From the NCBI GenBank assembly GCA_043802125.1, contig JAZDLG010000075.1, positions 1 through 23,723 of the forward strand: 23,723 nucleotides of DNA, written 5' to 3'. The DNA comes from Phelpsiimicrobium sp043802125 (GTDB taxonomy: Bacteria; Omnitrophota; Gorgyraeia; Velamenicoccales; Velamenicoccaceae). The first letter of the stretch is position 1, and every line of letters begins with the position of its first letter. Of the stretch, positions 7,576 through 15,610 are shown piece by piece. The notes below the pieces were generated by a model. It was given only the letters and a program-made list of their open reading frames with translations, was not told where the DNA came from and did no database searches. The position numbers were made by a program, and so were the translations under genes.

Positions 7576-8673
7576 TTACTTTTGCCGGGCGATGTTGAGC
7601 ACGATACCTATGGCTACGAGGTTTATGACCAGTGATGAACCACCATAGCTCATAAAAGGCAACGGCAGCCCTACGACAGGGCAAGCACCTATATTCATAG
7701 CGATATTGACAAAGATATGAAAGAAGAGCAGCGACGCGACCCCCACGCAGAACAACCTCCCAAAGGTATCTTTGGCCGTTTCAGCTACTCTCAATATCAA
7801 AAATATAAGCAGCCCATAGAGAAACACAAGAACAAAACTGCCAAGGAAACCCCACTCCTCACCCCATACGGAAAAAATAAAATCCGTGTGTCGTTCAGCC
7901 AAAAAATTGAGTTGACTTTGAGTGCCGGACATCCAGCCCTTGCCAAACAATCTACCTGAACCTATGGCGATCTTGGACTGGATGACCGTGTAACCCGCAC
8001 CCAATGGGTCAATATTTGGATTTAAAAAAACAAGCAATCTGGCCTTCTGATAACCTTTTAAAAAATGCCAGAAAAACGGGAACAGCGCCACGCCAAGACC
8101 CAAGAGGCCTATCATAAACCTTCTGGGTACGCCTGCTAAAAAACCAATTGCAATGAATATAAAAATATAAACTATGGCCGTGCCTAAGTCGGGTTGTATC
8201 AAAACAAGGCCCGCAGGCAAAAGTACCAGGCCCAAAGGCAGCACCAGGCCTTTAAAAAAATTGGATGAATGCGCGCTTGAGACCAAATCCCGTATGGTTT
8301 TTTGGCTAAAATATTTCGCCAGAAGCAGTATCAAGGTAAATTTACCCAATTCCGATGGCTGAAAAGAAAAATCACCTACGGAGAGCCAGCGCTGCGCGCC
8401 CATGATCGTGCGGCCTGCGATCAATACGAAAAAAAGCGAGAAAAAAGTTATTACATAGAGCGGCACGATGGCGATGGGAAGCTTTCTATAGTCAAACCGC
8501 GACATCAAAAATAAAAAACATATGCCGGCCCCTATCCACAAAAGCTGTTTATCAAAGATATCCTTCTTGATAAAAACACCTTTCTGGTGACAGCTGCTGT
8601 AAAGGCAGACGAGGCCCATTACCAGGATCAGAAATATTACAATAAGTATTATCCTTTGGGGCCTGAATATCAT
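7576..8673 (-). CDS. rodA: RodA, SEDS-family peptidoglycan glycosyltransferase
   Basis: This multi-pass membrane protein of 365 aa polymerises glycan strands from lipid II in the elongasome, working with PBP2. The SEDS signatures are visible: MGAQRWLSVGDFSFQPSELGK, LLLPAGLVLIQPDLGTA, the extracytoplasmic loop FLAERHTDFIFSVWGEEWG holding the conserved acidic residues, and the C-terminal LPFMSYGGSSLVIN. About ten hydrophobic segments are present, and the length is normal for the family. Its ATG overlaps the PBP2 stop as ATGA (8670-8673), so translation is probably coupled to that of its partner. The pairing with PBP2 and the mre genes supports RodA over FtsW or SpoVE. Confidence 0.95.
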   Translation of the reverse strand: MIFRPQRIILIVIFLILVMGLVCLYSSCHQKGVFIKKDIFDKQLLWIGAGICFLFLMSRFDYRKLPIAIVPLYVITFFSLFFVLIAGRTIMGAQRWLSVGDFSFQPSELGKFTLILLLAKYFSQKTIRDLVSSAHSSNFFKGLVLPLGLVLLPAGLVLIQPDLGTAIVYIFIFIAIGFLAGVPRRFMIGLLGLGVALFPFFWHFLKGYQKARLLVFLNPNIDPLGAGYTVIQSKIAIGSGRLFGKGWMSGTQSQLNFLAERHTDFIFSVWGEEWGFLGSFVLVFLYGLLIFLILRVAETAKDTFGRLFCVGVASLLFFHIFVNIAMNIGACPVVGLPLPFMSYGGSSLVINLVAIGIVLNIARQK

Positions 8674-10382
8674 AAGAGTTTCCTTTTTTTTACCGCTTCC
8701 TCAAACAACTCCTTGCCTAAGGCGCATGCATTATGGCTTGAGCCGGAATTCTCTAATAAAATGCAAAATGCATACTTAGGGTCGTTCTCGGGGAAAAACC
8801 CCGCGACCCAGGCATGAGACTCTTTGCCGTACACCTGGGCTGTGCCTGTCTTGGCGCAGATATCTAAACCAGGGATATCTAAAGAATGGGCTGTTCCCGT
8901 TTCCTGAAGCACCGGCCCCCTTAATGCCTTACGGATAAGATCCATGGCTTCTTTTGGGATCTTTATTTTTCTGGGTTCTTTCAACGGTATATCAGCACCG
9001 GCTATCGCCCTTGTCAATCTCGGCACCACCAAATAACCGCCGTTCGCCACTATCGCCATCATGCGCGTTAATTGAAGAGGCGTTGTCAAAACATATCCCT
9101 GGCCGATGGAAAAATTGACCGTGTCACCATCATACCAGTTCTCAAAACGCGATATCCTCTTCCAGAGACGGCTGGGTATAAAACCCTGCGACTCCTGCGG
9201 CAGATCGATCCCCGTGAGACTGCCGAGGCCGAATTCATGCGACGCATTGGCAAGAAGGTCTGCGCCGGCAATGATGCCTATATGGTAAAAATATACGTCG
9301 CAGGAATGAGCCATAGCCTGATAAAAATCCTGCGGGCCGTGTTCAGCCCAACATTTAAAATACCTATTCCCGACCTTAAGGCGGCCGGTGCAGACATAAG
9401 TCGTACTGGCTGAGATTTTTTTTGTTTTTAAAGCTGCGGCTGCCGTCACAATCTTAAATACGGAACCCGGAGGGAACCGGCCGTTGGCAGCCCTGTTGAA
9501 CAAAGGGGCATCTTCCGAACCCAAAAAATAGTTGAGGGCCTTTTTGTCTTTACGATCCACGAATACGTTTGGGTCAAATGCCGGCGCGCTGCTTAAGACA
9601 ACAATATCGCCTGTATGGACATCCATAATGACGATAGCGCCTTTATTGCCGAAAAGTAGTTGATCTGATATACGCTGCATTTCAAGGTCAATGGTCAACT
9701 GCACATCTTTGCCTATCTGAGGCGGCTTGTAACCAAGAAGCCTCACCTGCCGGCCGCGGTTATCCACCTCTATCTGCTGCCCTCCTTTTTCGCCTCTTAA
9801 AAATATGTCAAGTTTTTCTTCAAGGCCGCTATAACCCATTTTATCTTTCAGGTCATAGCCGTATTCCTTAAGCCTTGTAATCCGGCTCTTATCTATCTCT
9901 CCGATATATCCCAAAACATGCGAAGCTGATGACCCGTTCGGATAGAACCTCCTTGAATTAAGGTCTACGGCAATGCCCCTAAGATCAAATTTCTTTTCTT
10001 CAAGCGTTATGGCCATGGCCTTATTAATACCGGGCTGTATGCAAACAGGAGTGAAAGGATTTAAATAACCGCGTTCGTATTTTTTGGCGACCTGGGTTTC
10101 ATCCATGCCTAAGGCCTCGCCCAGCCGCTTGAAAACAGTCTCTTTATTCTTAAGTTCCTGCGGAATGATCACAGCGTCAAATGAAAGGATATTGTCAGCC
10201 ATGAGGATGCCATAGCGGTCAAAGATCCTGCCCCTATAGGGCTCCTCAGGTATGAGGCGGATGGTATTGCGGAGGCTCAATTCATAAAAGTGCCCGCCTG
10301 CTACGACCTGGACAAAAAAAAGCCCTAAGGTAAGCAGGCACAAAGATAAAAATAAGATCAGGCTATAAGTTGAGACGCGCAT
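8670..10382 (-). CDS. mrdA: Penicillin-binding protein 2 (elongasome transpeptidase)
   Basis: This class B PBP of 570 aa cross-links peptidoglycan during lateral wall growth. A single N-terminal membrane anchor spans about residues 7-28. The pedestal/dimerisation domain follows, with the GRIFDRYG motif at 51-58. The transpeptidase domain begins at about 245. Its active-site motifs are complete: S307xxK310 (GSVFK), S359-C-D361 (the SxN equivalent, with Asp as often found in PBP2) and K510-T-G512 (AKTGTA). The start is ATG 10382, overlapping the mreD 3' end by 25 bases. It overlaps rodA by four bases. The gene order mreB-mreC-mreD-mrdA-rodA is the classical Rod operon. Confidence 0.95.
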   Translation of the reverse strand: MRVSTYSLILFLSLCLLTLGLFFVQVVAGGHFYELSLRNTIRLIPEEPYRGRIFDRYGILMADNILSFDAVIIPQELKNKETVFKRLGEALGMDETQVAKKYERGYLNPFTPVCIQPGINKAMAITLEEKKFDLRGIAVDLNSRRFYPNGSSASHVLGYIGEIDKSRITRLKEYGYDLKDKMGYSGLEEKLDIFLRGEKGGQQIEVDNRGRQVRLLGYKPPQIGKDVQLTIDLEMQRISDQLLFGNKGAIVIMDVHTGDIVVLSSAPAFDPNVFVDRKDKKALNYFLGSEDAPLFNRAANGRFPPGSVFKIVTAAAALKTKKISASTTYVCTGRLKVGNRYFKCWAEHGPQDFYQAMAHSCDVYFYHIGIIAGADLLANASHEFGLGSLTGIDLPQESQGFIPSRLWKRISRFENWYDGDTVNFSIGQGYVLTTPLQLTRMMAIVANGGYLVVPRLTRAIAGADIPLKEPRKIKIPKEAMDLIRKALRGPVLQETGTAHSLDIPGLDICAKTGTAQVYGKESHAWVAGFFPENDPKYAFCILLENSGSSHNACALGKELFEEAVKKRKLL

Positions 10383-10846
10383 CGTTTGCTAAAAAGATAT
10401 AAAGGATAAGCCAATAAGGTAGTCCCAAAACATTCCGCCAAAGTCCTTAATAAAAACAAACCGCCATAATGAGGAGACGCGCCGCGCGAAAGAATTGGTT
10501 CCAGGATCAAAATAAAATGGGCGTTTAAAAATACGCCCAAAAATACCAACGGGAAGACAAACAGCCAATTTTGCCTATAGACGATACGCGAAAGAAGCGA
10601 TACCGAAAAAGCGCACGCAAGATAAGAAAACATGTAGGTCCCAAAACTGTTCAAACTAAAAAGATCGGCAGCAAAACCGCAAAAAAGGGCATAAGTGACG
10701 AAGTCTTTCGTATCTAAGCTATGGAAAAAAGTATATATGACCACGGCCGCGAGGAGCGGGTCAAAAAGATTTAAAGGCATGCTCAACAAAAACGTGAGAG
10801 CAAATTTTAAGAATACGAGCCCAACTGCGAGGAAGGATCTATTCAT
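10358..10846 (-). CDS. mreD: Rod shape-determining membrane protein MreD
   Basis: This small hydrophobic protein of about 162 aa has roughly five membrane segments and is the poorly conserved MreD partner of MreC in the elongasome. Identity rests on size, hydrophobicity and position between mreC and PBP2 more than on sequence motifs. I chose ATG 10846, two bases after the mreC stop. An in-frame ATG at 10870 would add eight residues and overlap mreC by 22 bases. Neither has a convincing Shine-Dalgarno, so coupling to mreC termination is likely. With the longer start the N-terminus contains NRSFL twice in succession, a small curiosity created by the overlap with the mreC 3' end. Confidence 0.85.
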   Translation of the reverse strand: MNRSFLAVGLVFLKFALTFLLSMPLNLFDPLLAAVVIYTFFHSLDTKDFVTYALFCGFAADLFSLNSFGTYMFSYLACAFSVSLLSRIVYRQNWLFVFPLVFLGVFLNAHFILILEPILSRGASPHYGGLFLLRTLAECFGTTLLAYPLYLFSKRCASQLIA

Positions 10847-10848
10847 GA

Positions 10849-11634
10849 TCAAGAAACTACGATTAGGCATTCTTCTATAGAAGAAACTCTGACAGCAGGT
10901 TCAAGGACGGCAAATTTACCCAACCCGGAAGATTCTATACCGACCAATCTCACTTTTCCTATAACGATGCCTTCAGGATATGTCATATTAAGGCCGCTCG
11001 TTACGATAAGATCGCCTTCTTTGATATCGCTATCGGCGTCAAGAAACCGCAGCTTACACCGTCCGTCCAAGGTACCTGAAACCAACCCCTGTTCCCTGGT
11101 CCGCACATTTAAGGCGGGCACCGAAAGGTCCGGATCATTTATCAGGACTATTTTGCTGGAAAATCGGCCCACCTCAAGGACTTTGCCAACAAGGCCCGAT
11201 GGTGTCAGCACGGGATCATATTTCTTTATAGCAGAGGACGCGCCTTTGTCTAAAATAAGGTAAGGCCTGAAAGAATTAAAATCTTTACCGATGACAAAAG
11301 CAGCCACAGTCTTGAAAGATGACCTGCTCTTCAAATCAAGCAAAGTCCTTAAGCGCTCATTTTCGGAAAAGTTTTCTCCTTGTTTTAAGAGCTGCGCCTT
11401 CAGTGCGTCAGTTTCCTCTCTTAATTTTAAGTTTTGCCAATAGCTCTTATGAAAAAAGGCTACGGCCCTTATCTCGTGAGTCAGGCCTGTCAATACCAAG
11501 AGCGGTAATTTAGCGAGGTCAGAAAAAGCGGCGCGTATCGTGTAGACGTTAGGCTGGGAAGAGAAAAAGAAAATGAGGAAGACGATGCAAAATAAAAAAA
11601 GAAATGCTATAAGCTTTCTTTTGGGGAAAAACAC
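10849..11634 (-). CDS. mreC: Rod shape-determining protein MreC
   Basis: MreC is an inner-membrane-anchored periplasmic scaffold linking MreB to PBP2 and RodA. The 261-aa protein has a short basic N-terminus, one membrane segment (about 8-25), a coiled coil (about 65-95) and the paired beta-barrel region with typical stretches such as DKGASSAIKKYDPVLTPSGL, GLVGKVLEVGRFSSKIVLIN and EGDLIVTSGLNMTYPEGIVI. The start is GTG at 11634, because no in-frame ATG precedes the anchor. The upstream sequence has no strong ribosome site. A 108-base gap with two hairpins separates it from mreB, unlike the overlapping spacing of the other Rod genes. This may lower MreC output relative to MreB. Confidence 0.92.
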   Translation of the reverse strand: MFFPKRKLIAFLFLFCIVFLIFFFSSQPNVYTIRAAFSDLAKLPLLVLTGLTHEIRAVAFFHKSYWQNLKLREETDALKAQLLKQGENFSENERLRTLLDLKSRSSFKTVAAFVIGKDFNSFRPYLILDKGASSAIKKYDPVLTPSGLVGKVLEVGRFSSKIVLINDPDLSVPALNVRTREQGLVSGTLDGRCKLRFLDADSDIKEGDLIVTSGLNMTYPEGIVIGKVRLVGIESSGLGKFAVLEPAVRVSSIEECLIVVS

Positions 11635-11662
11635 ATTATGACTTTATCCCGCCCGCGCGGTG

Positions 11663-11735
11663 TCCTGCTATCGCAGGATTTCACTAGAATGGTAATTTTG
11701 GTATTCAAATTTCGCTAGATGCACCTTCGGTGCAT
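11663..11735. repeat. Paired hairpins with direct repeats in the mreB-mreC gap
   Basis: Two short perfect hairpins, TCCTGC-TATC-GCAGGA (11663-11678) and ATGCACC-TTC-GGTGCAT (11719-11735), flank two near-identical 10-mers, ATTTCACTAG (11678-11687) and ATTTCGCTAG (11709-11718). The arrangement resembles a REP-like or other small palindromic intergenic element. No U-tract follows either stem on the minus strand. Confidence 0.6.
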
Positions 11736-11742
11736 ATCGTGC

Positions 11743-12822
11743 TCAAACTTCTTCGCTCTTTGTCAATATGGTGACATCACGCAAGAATTTACTCTCAAGC
11801 TCTAATATCTTCCCCGTGCCTAAAGCCACGGCTGTCACGGGATCGTCTGCGATATGCACCGGCAGACCTGTCTCTTCAGATATCATTCGGTCTAAACCCT
11901 TAAGCAAAGACCCTCCTCCCGCAAGCACAATGCCGCGGTCAATAAGATCAGCGGCAAGTTCAGGAGGCGTCCTCTCTAATGCTATCTTTGCCAGATCTAC
12001 TATAGCCCTGACCGGTTCTGCTATAGCATCCCTGATCTCCTCCGAAGTAATAGTGACCATCTTCGGCAGGCCTGCCACAAGGTCGCGGCCCCTGACCTCT
12101 AAACTCAATTCTTCTTCCAGGGGATAAGCAGAGCCGATCTTCATCTTTATATCTTCTGAGGTTCTTTCACCGATCATAAGATTATAATTTTTTTTCAGAT
12201 ATTCAACGATAGCTACATCCAATTCATCGCCGGCTATCCTGATAGATTTTGAGAATACTATGCCGGAAAGAGAAATGACAGCTACTTCGGTCGTACCACC
12301 TCCGATATCAACGATCATATTACCCGCCGGTTCATGGATGGGCAGGCCAACACCTATAGCAGCGGCTAATGGTTCTTCTACCAGATGCACCTCTCTGGCA
12401 CCTGCCCTCATGGCAGAATCCTTCACTGCGCGCCGTTCAACTTCAGTGATACCTGAAGGTACCGCAATGACCATTCTGGGGCTCACTAACACGCGCCTGC
12501 GATGTACTTTCTTAATAAAATACCGAAGCATCGCTTCAGTAATGTCAAAATCAGCTATAACGCCGTCTTTCATTGGGCGGATGGCAAGTATGTTGCCGGG
12601 CGTCCTCCCCAACATTTTCTTAGCCTCGTCCCCTACAGCCAGTACCCTGTTTACCGTTGCGCCCTTCTTTAAAGCTACCACAGAAGGCTCGCAAAGCACT
12701 ATACCTTCTCCTTTGACATATACAAGGGTTGTAGCTGTGCCTAAGTCAATGCCCATATCGTTTGAAAACAAACCGGTAAGATAGCCAAAAGCTTTTTTAG
12801 GGACTTTAAAATAGTTTTTCAT
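11743..12822 (-). CDS. mreB: Actin-like cell shape protein MreB
   Basis: MreB is a bacterial actin of 359 aa that polymerises on the inner membrane and positions the elongasome. The phosphate 1 motif is DLGTATTLVYVKGEGIV (DLGTAT where DLGTAN is usual), phosphate 2 is IVDIGGGTTEVAVISLSG, and the adenosine motif is GIVLAGGGSLLKGLD. The length is slightly above the usual 330-350 because of an N-terminal extension (KNYFKVPKKAFGYLTGLF) that probably contributes to membrane binding. The start ATG 12822 has no Shine-Dalgarno. It lies nine bases after the -10 of a strong promoter, so the main transcript is probably almost leaderless. The gene is also close enough to aroA (34 bases) to be read through from it. 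Confidence 0.95.
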   Translation of the reverse strand: MKNYFKVPKKAFGYLTGLFSNDMGIDLGTATTLVYVKGEGIVLCEPSVVALKKGATVNRVLAVGDEAKKMLGRTPGNILAIRPMKDGVIADFDITEAMLRYFIKKVHRRRVLVSPRMVIAVPSGITEVERRAVKDSAMRAGAREVHLVEEPLAAAIGVGLPIHEPAGNMIVDIGGGTTEVAVISLSGIVFSKSIRIAGDELDVAIVEYLKKNYNLMIGERTSEDIKMKIGSAYPLEEELSLEVRGRDLVAGLPKMVTITSEEIRDAIAEPVRAIVDLAKIALERTPPELAADLIDRGIVLAGGGSLLKGLDRMISEETGLPVHIADDPVTAVALGTGKILELESKFLRDVTILTKSEEV

Positions 12823-12831
12823 AGTTTTATA

Positions 12832-12860
12832 ACTATACCAAATGCCTCTCTTTGTGTCAA
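12832..12860 (-). promoter_or_regulatory. Sigma70-type promoter of mreB, overlapping the aroA stop
   Basis: On the minus strand TTGACA (12860-12855) and TATAGT (12837-12832) are separated by exactly 17 bases. The aroA TGA (12859-12857) lies inside the -35. The predicted start of transcription is only two or three bases before the mreB ATG. Confidence 0.7.
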
Positions 12861-14215
12861 CAAGATATTTTTCTTTTAGGAACCAAACCCTTTAGAAATA
12901 AAACGGATGCATTACGGTGCTCAAGTTGTTTAAAAGCAGTTAAAAATCCCGGGAAGGATTTATTGATGCAGAAAACGTCATCAAGGCTGCATACGCCTCC
13001 AGCCGCCAAACCTGCCACAAACATGCTCATGGCAGTCCTGTGATCAGAAAAACTCTGCAATTTGGCTGAACTTAATGATCTAACGCCTATTATTTCCAGC
13101 GTTTCATTTTTATTCACAGCTCTAACCCTAATATTCACACCTAGTTTAATAAGATTGCGCGACATGGAGCGTATCCTGTCAGTCTCCTTGACCCTCAGCT
13201 CTTTTACGCCCCGTATAATTGTCTTACCGCGGGCTAAGCTGGCAGCCACCATGAGGATAGGAACCTCATCAACAAGCCCGGGGATCTCCTGCTCATCTAT
13301 GACCGTTGCGCGCAGATCGCTTGAAGAAACCTCAATATCAGCCTGAGGTTCAAACAGATCCCTTCTGTTTAAAAATCTTATCTTACCCCCCATCCTCTTC
13401 AAGACTGATATAGCTCCAATTCGCGTAGGATTTATGCCCACATTTTTTAAAATAATTTTAGAGTTTTTCACCAATAGAGCTGCTACGACAAAAAAAGCCG
13501 CGCTTGATATATCTCCTGAGACATTGACGTTACCTGGCGTTTTAAGAACGCTTTTATTAATACATATCTTGTTTCCTTCAACAGTTAGACCTGCTTTAAA
13601 AAATTTAAGCATACGCTCGGTGTGGTCCCTTGAAACAGCGCGCTCCGTGACGCATGTGCATCCTCGCGCGTAAAGCCCGGCCAAAAGTATGGCGGATTTT
13701 ACCTGAGCGCTAGAGACCTCCTGTCTCCACTTGATCGCTGATAACTCAGACGGAAAGACTTCCAGCGGCAAAAATTCATCCCTTCCTTTTTTTTGAGCGC
13801 GGATATCCGCTCCCATAAGGCGCAATGGTACGATGACCCTCGCCATCGGCCTCTTCAATAAAGAAGGAGCCGCTGTCAATTTTGTCACAAAAGGCTGCGC
13901 GGCTAAAACGCCCAAAAGCACGCGGGCGCTTGTCCCGGATTCGCCCATCCAAAGCGGCGACTTAGGCGGACGAAGACGGCCGTCAGATGAGATCAAGACT
14001 TCATTTTTATTCTTATCGGTTGAGGCCTTTACTCCGAGAGCGCGCAACGCGGCCAACGTCGCAAGGCAATCATCAGAAAATAAAAAATTCCTAATACGCG
14101 TTTTACCGCAAGCCAGAGCCGCTAATATAGCAGCCCTGTGCGAAATGGATTTATCGCCGGGAACCACCACTGTCCCGCATAAGCCTCTGGCGGGTTTGAT
14201 AGTAATGGGTTTCAT
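12857..14215 (-). CDS. aroA: 3-phosphoshikimate 1-carboxyvinyltransferase (EPSP synthase)
   Basis: AroA transfers enolpyruvate from PEP to shikimate-3-phosphate, the sixth step of the shikimate pathway to aromatic amino acids. The 452-aa cytosolic protein shows GDKSISHR with the catalytic K22 and R27, GESGTSARVLLG (PEP-site loop with Gly at the position important for glyphosate sensitivity), SAQVKSAILLAG, LVDEVPIL (catalytic Asp), LRVKETDRI and SDHRTAMS. It is slightly longer than the usual 425-435, because about 20 residues (from EHRNAS to the end) follow the normal C-terminus. The start ATG 14215 lies eight bases after a TATAAT and has no ribosome site, which suggests a leaderless transcript. 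It heads the cluster that continues into mreB. Confidence 0.95.
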   Translation of the reverse strand: MKPITIKPARGLCGTVVVPGDKSISHRAAILAALACGKTRIRNFLFSDDCLATLAALRALGVKASTDKNKNEVLISSDGRLRPPKSPLWMGESGTSARVLLGVLAAQPFVTKLTAAPSLLKRPMARVIVPLRLMGADIRAQKKGRDEFLPLEVFPSELSAIKWRQEVSSAQVKSAILLAGLYARGCTCVTERAVSRDHTERMLKFFKAGLTVEGNKICINKSVLKTPGNVNVSGDISSAAFFVVAALLVKNSKIILKNVGINPTRIGAISVLKRMGGKIRFLNRRDLFEPQADIEVSSSDLRATVIDEQEIPGLVDEVPILMVAASLARGKTIIRGVKELRVKETDRIRSMSRNLIKLGVNIRVRAVNKNETLEIIGVRSLSSAKLQSFSDHRTAMSMFVAGLAAGGVCSLDDVFCINKSFPGFLTAFKQLEHRNASVLFLKGLVPKRKISC

Positions 14216-14223
14216 AATGACAG

Positions 14224-14251
14224 ATTATAACACATAACTTGCCTCGCGCAA
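14224..14251 (-). promoter_or_regulatory. Promoter of aroA, predicted leaderless transcript
   Basis: On the minus strand TTGCGC (14251-14246), a 16-base spacer and TATAAT (14229-14224) are followed after eight bases by the aroA ATG. Transcription would start within about two bases of the A of ATG. Confidence 0.55.
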
Positions 14252-14427
14252 GCCCCAGCGCTTGAGCATCGACTGCTGTCTTTTATGTTGGGGGTGGCTT
14301 GCCCTTTTGGAAAATCAAAGGACTTCGCCATGGATAAATACATATTGCGAGGATCAATACACTCAATAACTGTATCTCGTAATACATAGCCTAATTATAT
14401 GATAAATAGGCCGATTTTTGGCTATTT
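14248..14427. other. Inverted repeats in the antiporter-aroA gap
   Basis: The 269-base gap 14216-14484 holds no convincing gene. GCAAGCC (14248-14254) pairs with GGCTTGC (14296-14302) across a 41-base loop. A second stem with one bulge pairs AAATAG-CC and GG-CTATTT (14404-14427), downstream of the antiporter gene on the transcribed strand. Neither has a U-tract, so a terminator for the trehalose operon is not clearly visible. The aroA promoter occupies the proximal end. Confidence 0.4.
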
Positions 14428-14484
14428 TCCGACATCCGAGATAGATTTAAGGATGAGCGTTTGAGAACGCAATACTCCCACTTG

Positions 14485-15453
14485 CTAACCAAGGCGGATA
14501 ACTATCGCCACATAAAAAAGATAAATAACAATAAATCCAACGCCAATCCATCGATCAATGACGCTTCGCTTGCCTACAAATGCGCTAGTAAATAATAAAA
14601 GACTGGCCACAATCGCGATCACGATGGCAAAATTATCTTGAGGCCGCAAAGGCAAAGGCCTAATAACAGAACATACTCCCAATACCAAAAAAATATTCAC
14701 AATATTGGAACCGACTATATTCCCTAAGGCTAAGTCCGGGCGTTTTTTTAGCGCGGCCACAATGGAAGCGGTTAACTCAGGAAGCGAACTACCCAACGCG
14801 ATCACCGTTAAACCTATCATGGTCTCTGAAATATGCATCTTGCCCGCAATAAATATCGCAGCAGCTACGATCAAACGAGCCCCAAAAAACAAACCAAACA
14901 AACCCACAATAATCAAAATAATTGACTTTGCAAACTCCGGTATTTTATTACCTGATTCCTGTTGCGACGATATTACCTTATTGATACTAACAAGATAATA
15001 CAGATAGATCGCCATAAAACTCAGCATGACCAACCCGTCTATCCGGCCAAGCTTTGAATAACTACTGCCTTCAATCAATCCGTCGTTACCCAATAACAGA
15101 ACTAAACTGGCGGCAATGAAAGTAAAGGGGATCTCTCTCCAAATAACACCATGATGAATCTTTAAAGGAAAAATAACCGCGGATATTCCAAGAATAAGCA
15201 GGATATTAGTAACATTGCTCCCGATAATATCTCCTATAACAAGGCCGGTATTACCCTTTATGGCAGCGGTAACATCAATAAACATCTCCGGCAATGATGT
15301 CCCAAAGGCTATGATGGTTAATCCGATCAAAAGATCAGAAACCCCTATGGCCTTCGCAAGAGACGATCCTCCGTCTACCAGCCAATGAGCACCTTTAATC
15401 AAGACGAAAAAACCAACAACAAACAAAAAGCACTGCCAAACATAATCCGTCAT
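14485..15453 (-). CDS. CaCA-family calcium/sodium antiporter (YrbG-like)
   Basis: This inner-membrane cation exchanger of 322 aa has about ten membrane segments and two internally homologous alpha-repeats. Repeat 1 contains FGTSLPEMFIDVTAA and GDIIGSNVTNILLILG. Repeat 2 contains LGSSLPELTASIVAA and GNIVGSNIVNIFLVLG. The conserved Glu in each G-S-L-P-E motif is the cation ligand of the family. ATG 15453 is preferred because GGAT sits about seven bases upstream. A TTG at 15459 in the same frame lies too close to that site. It is the last gene of the trehalose operon, 21 bases after a membrane microprotein, which suggests a role in ionic or osmotic stress. Exact ion specificity cannot be read from the sequence. 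Confidence 0.9.
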   Translation of the reverse strand: MTDYVWQCFLFVVGFFVLIKGAHWLVDGGSSLAKAIGVSDLLIGLTIIAFGTSLPEMFIDVTAAIKGNTGLVIGDIIGSNVTNILLILGISAVIFPLKIHHGVIWREIPFTFIAASLVLLLGNDGLIEGSSYSKLGRIDGLVMLSFMAIYLYYLVSINKVISSQQESGNKIPEFAKSIILIIVGLFGLFFGARLIVAAAIFIAGKMHISETMIGLTVIALGSSLPELTASIVAALKKRPDLALGNIVGSNIVNIFLVLGVCSVIRPLPLRPQDNFAIVIAIVASLLLFTSAFVGKRSVIDRWIGVGFIVIYLFYVAIVIRLG

Positions 15454-15474
15454 TATCAATATCCAGTTTTTTAA

Positions 15475-15588
15475 TTATTTTTTGTCCGGTTTATCCGGAC
15501 GATTTCCCATATAGTATACCCAGGCGAAAAAAGAAAAAGCTATTATTATAATAATATACCCCGGCCAGCCAGACTCCCAACTCGTCAT
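15475..15588 (-). CDS. Single-pass membrane microprotein, 37 aa
   Basis: This is a small ORF with strong support. AGGAGG (15600-15595) lies six bases before ATG 15588. The product has a short N-terminus rich in Trp and Gly (MTSWESGWPGY), one hydrophobic helix (about 11-27, five Ile then aromatic residues) and a charged tail NRPDKPDKK. The N-terminus is probably outside and the basic tail inside. Spacing is operon-like: 22 bases after the preceding microprotein and 21 before the antiporter. I do not recognise the family. Position suggests an accessory subunit of the antiporter or of another membrane component of this operon (inference). Confidence 0.75.
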   Translation of the reverse strand: MTSWESGWPGYIIIIIAFSFFAWVYYMGNRPDKPDKK

Positions 15589-15610
15589 CCCATACCTCCT
15601 TTAGATGAAA

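Noticed and set aside
14283..14387. A 34-codon minus-strand ORF with a hydrophobic stretch (MYYEIQLLSVLILAICIYPW...) between the antiporter gene and aroA
   Set aside because: It has no ribosome binding site and its 3' end is made of the GCAAGCC inverted repeat. A TATAAT nearby has no matching -35. The hydrophobicity is probably chance.
14404..14427. Bulged hairpin after the antiporter gene as the operon terminator
   Set aside because: Weak stem without a U-tract. Kept only as an inverted repeat.
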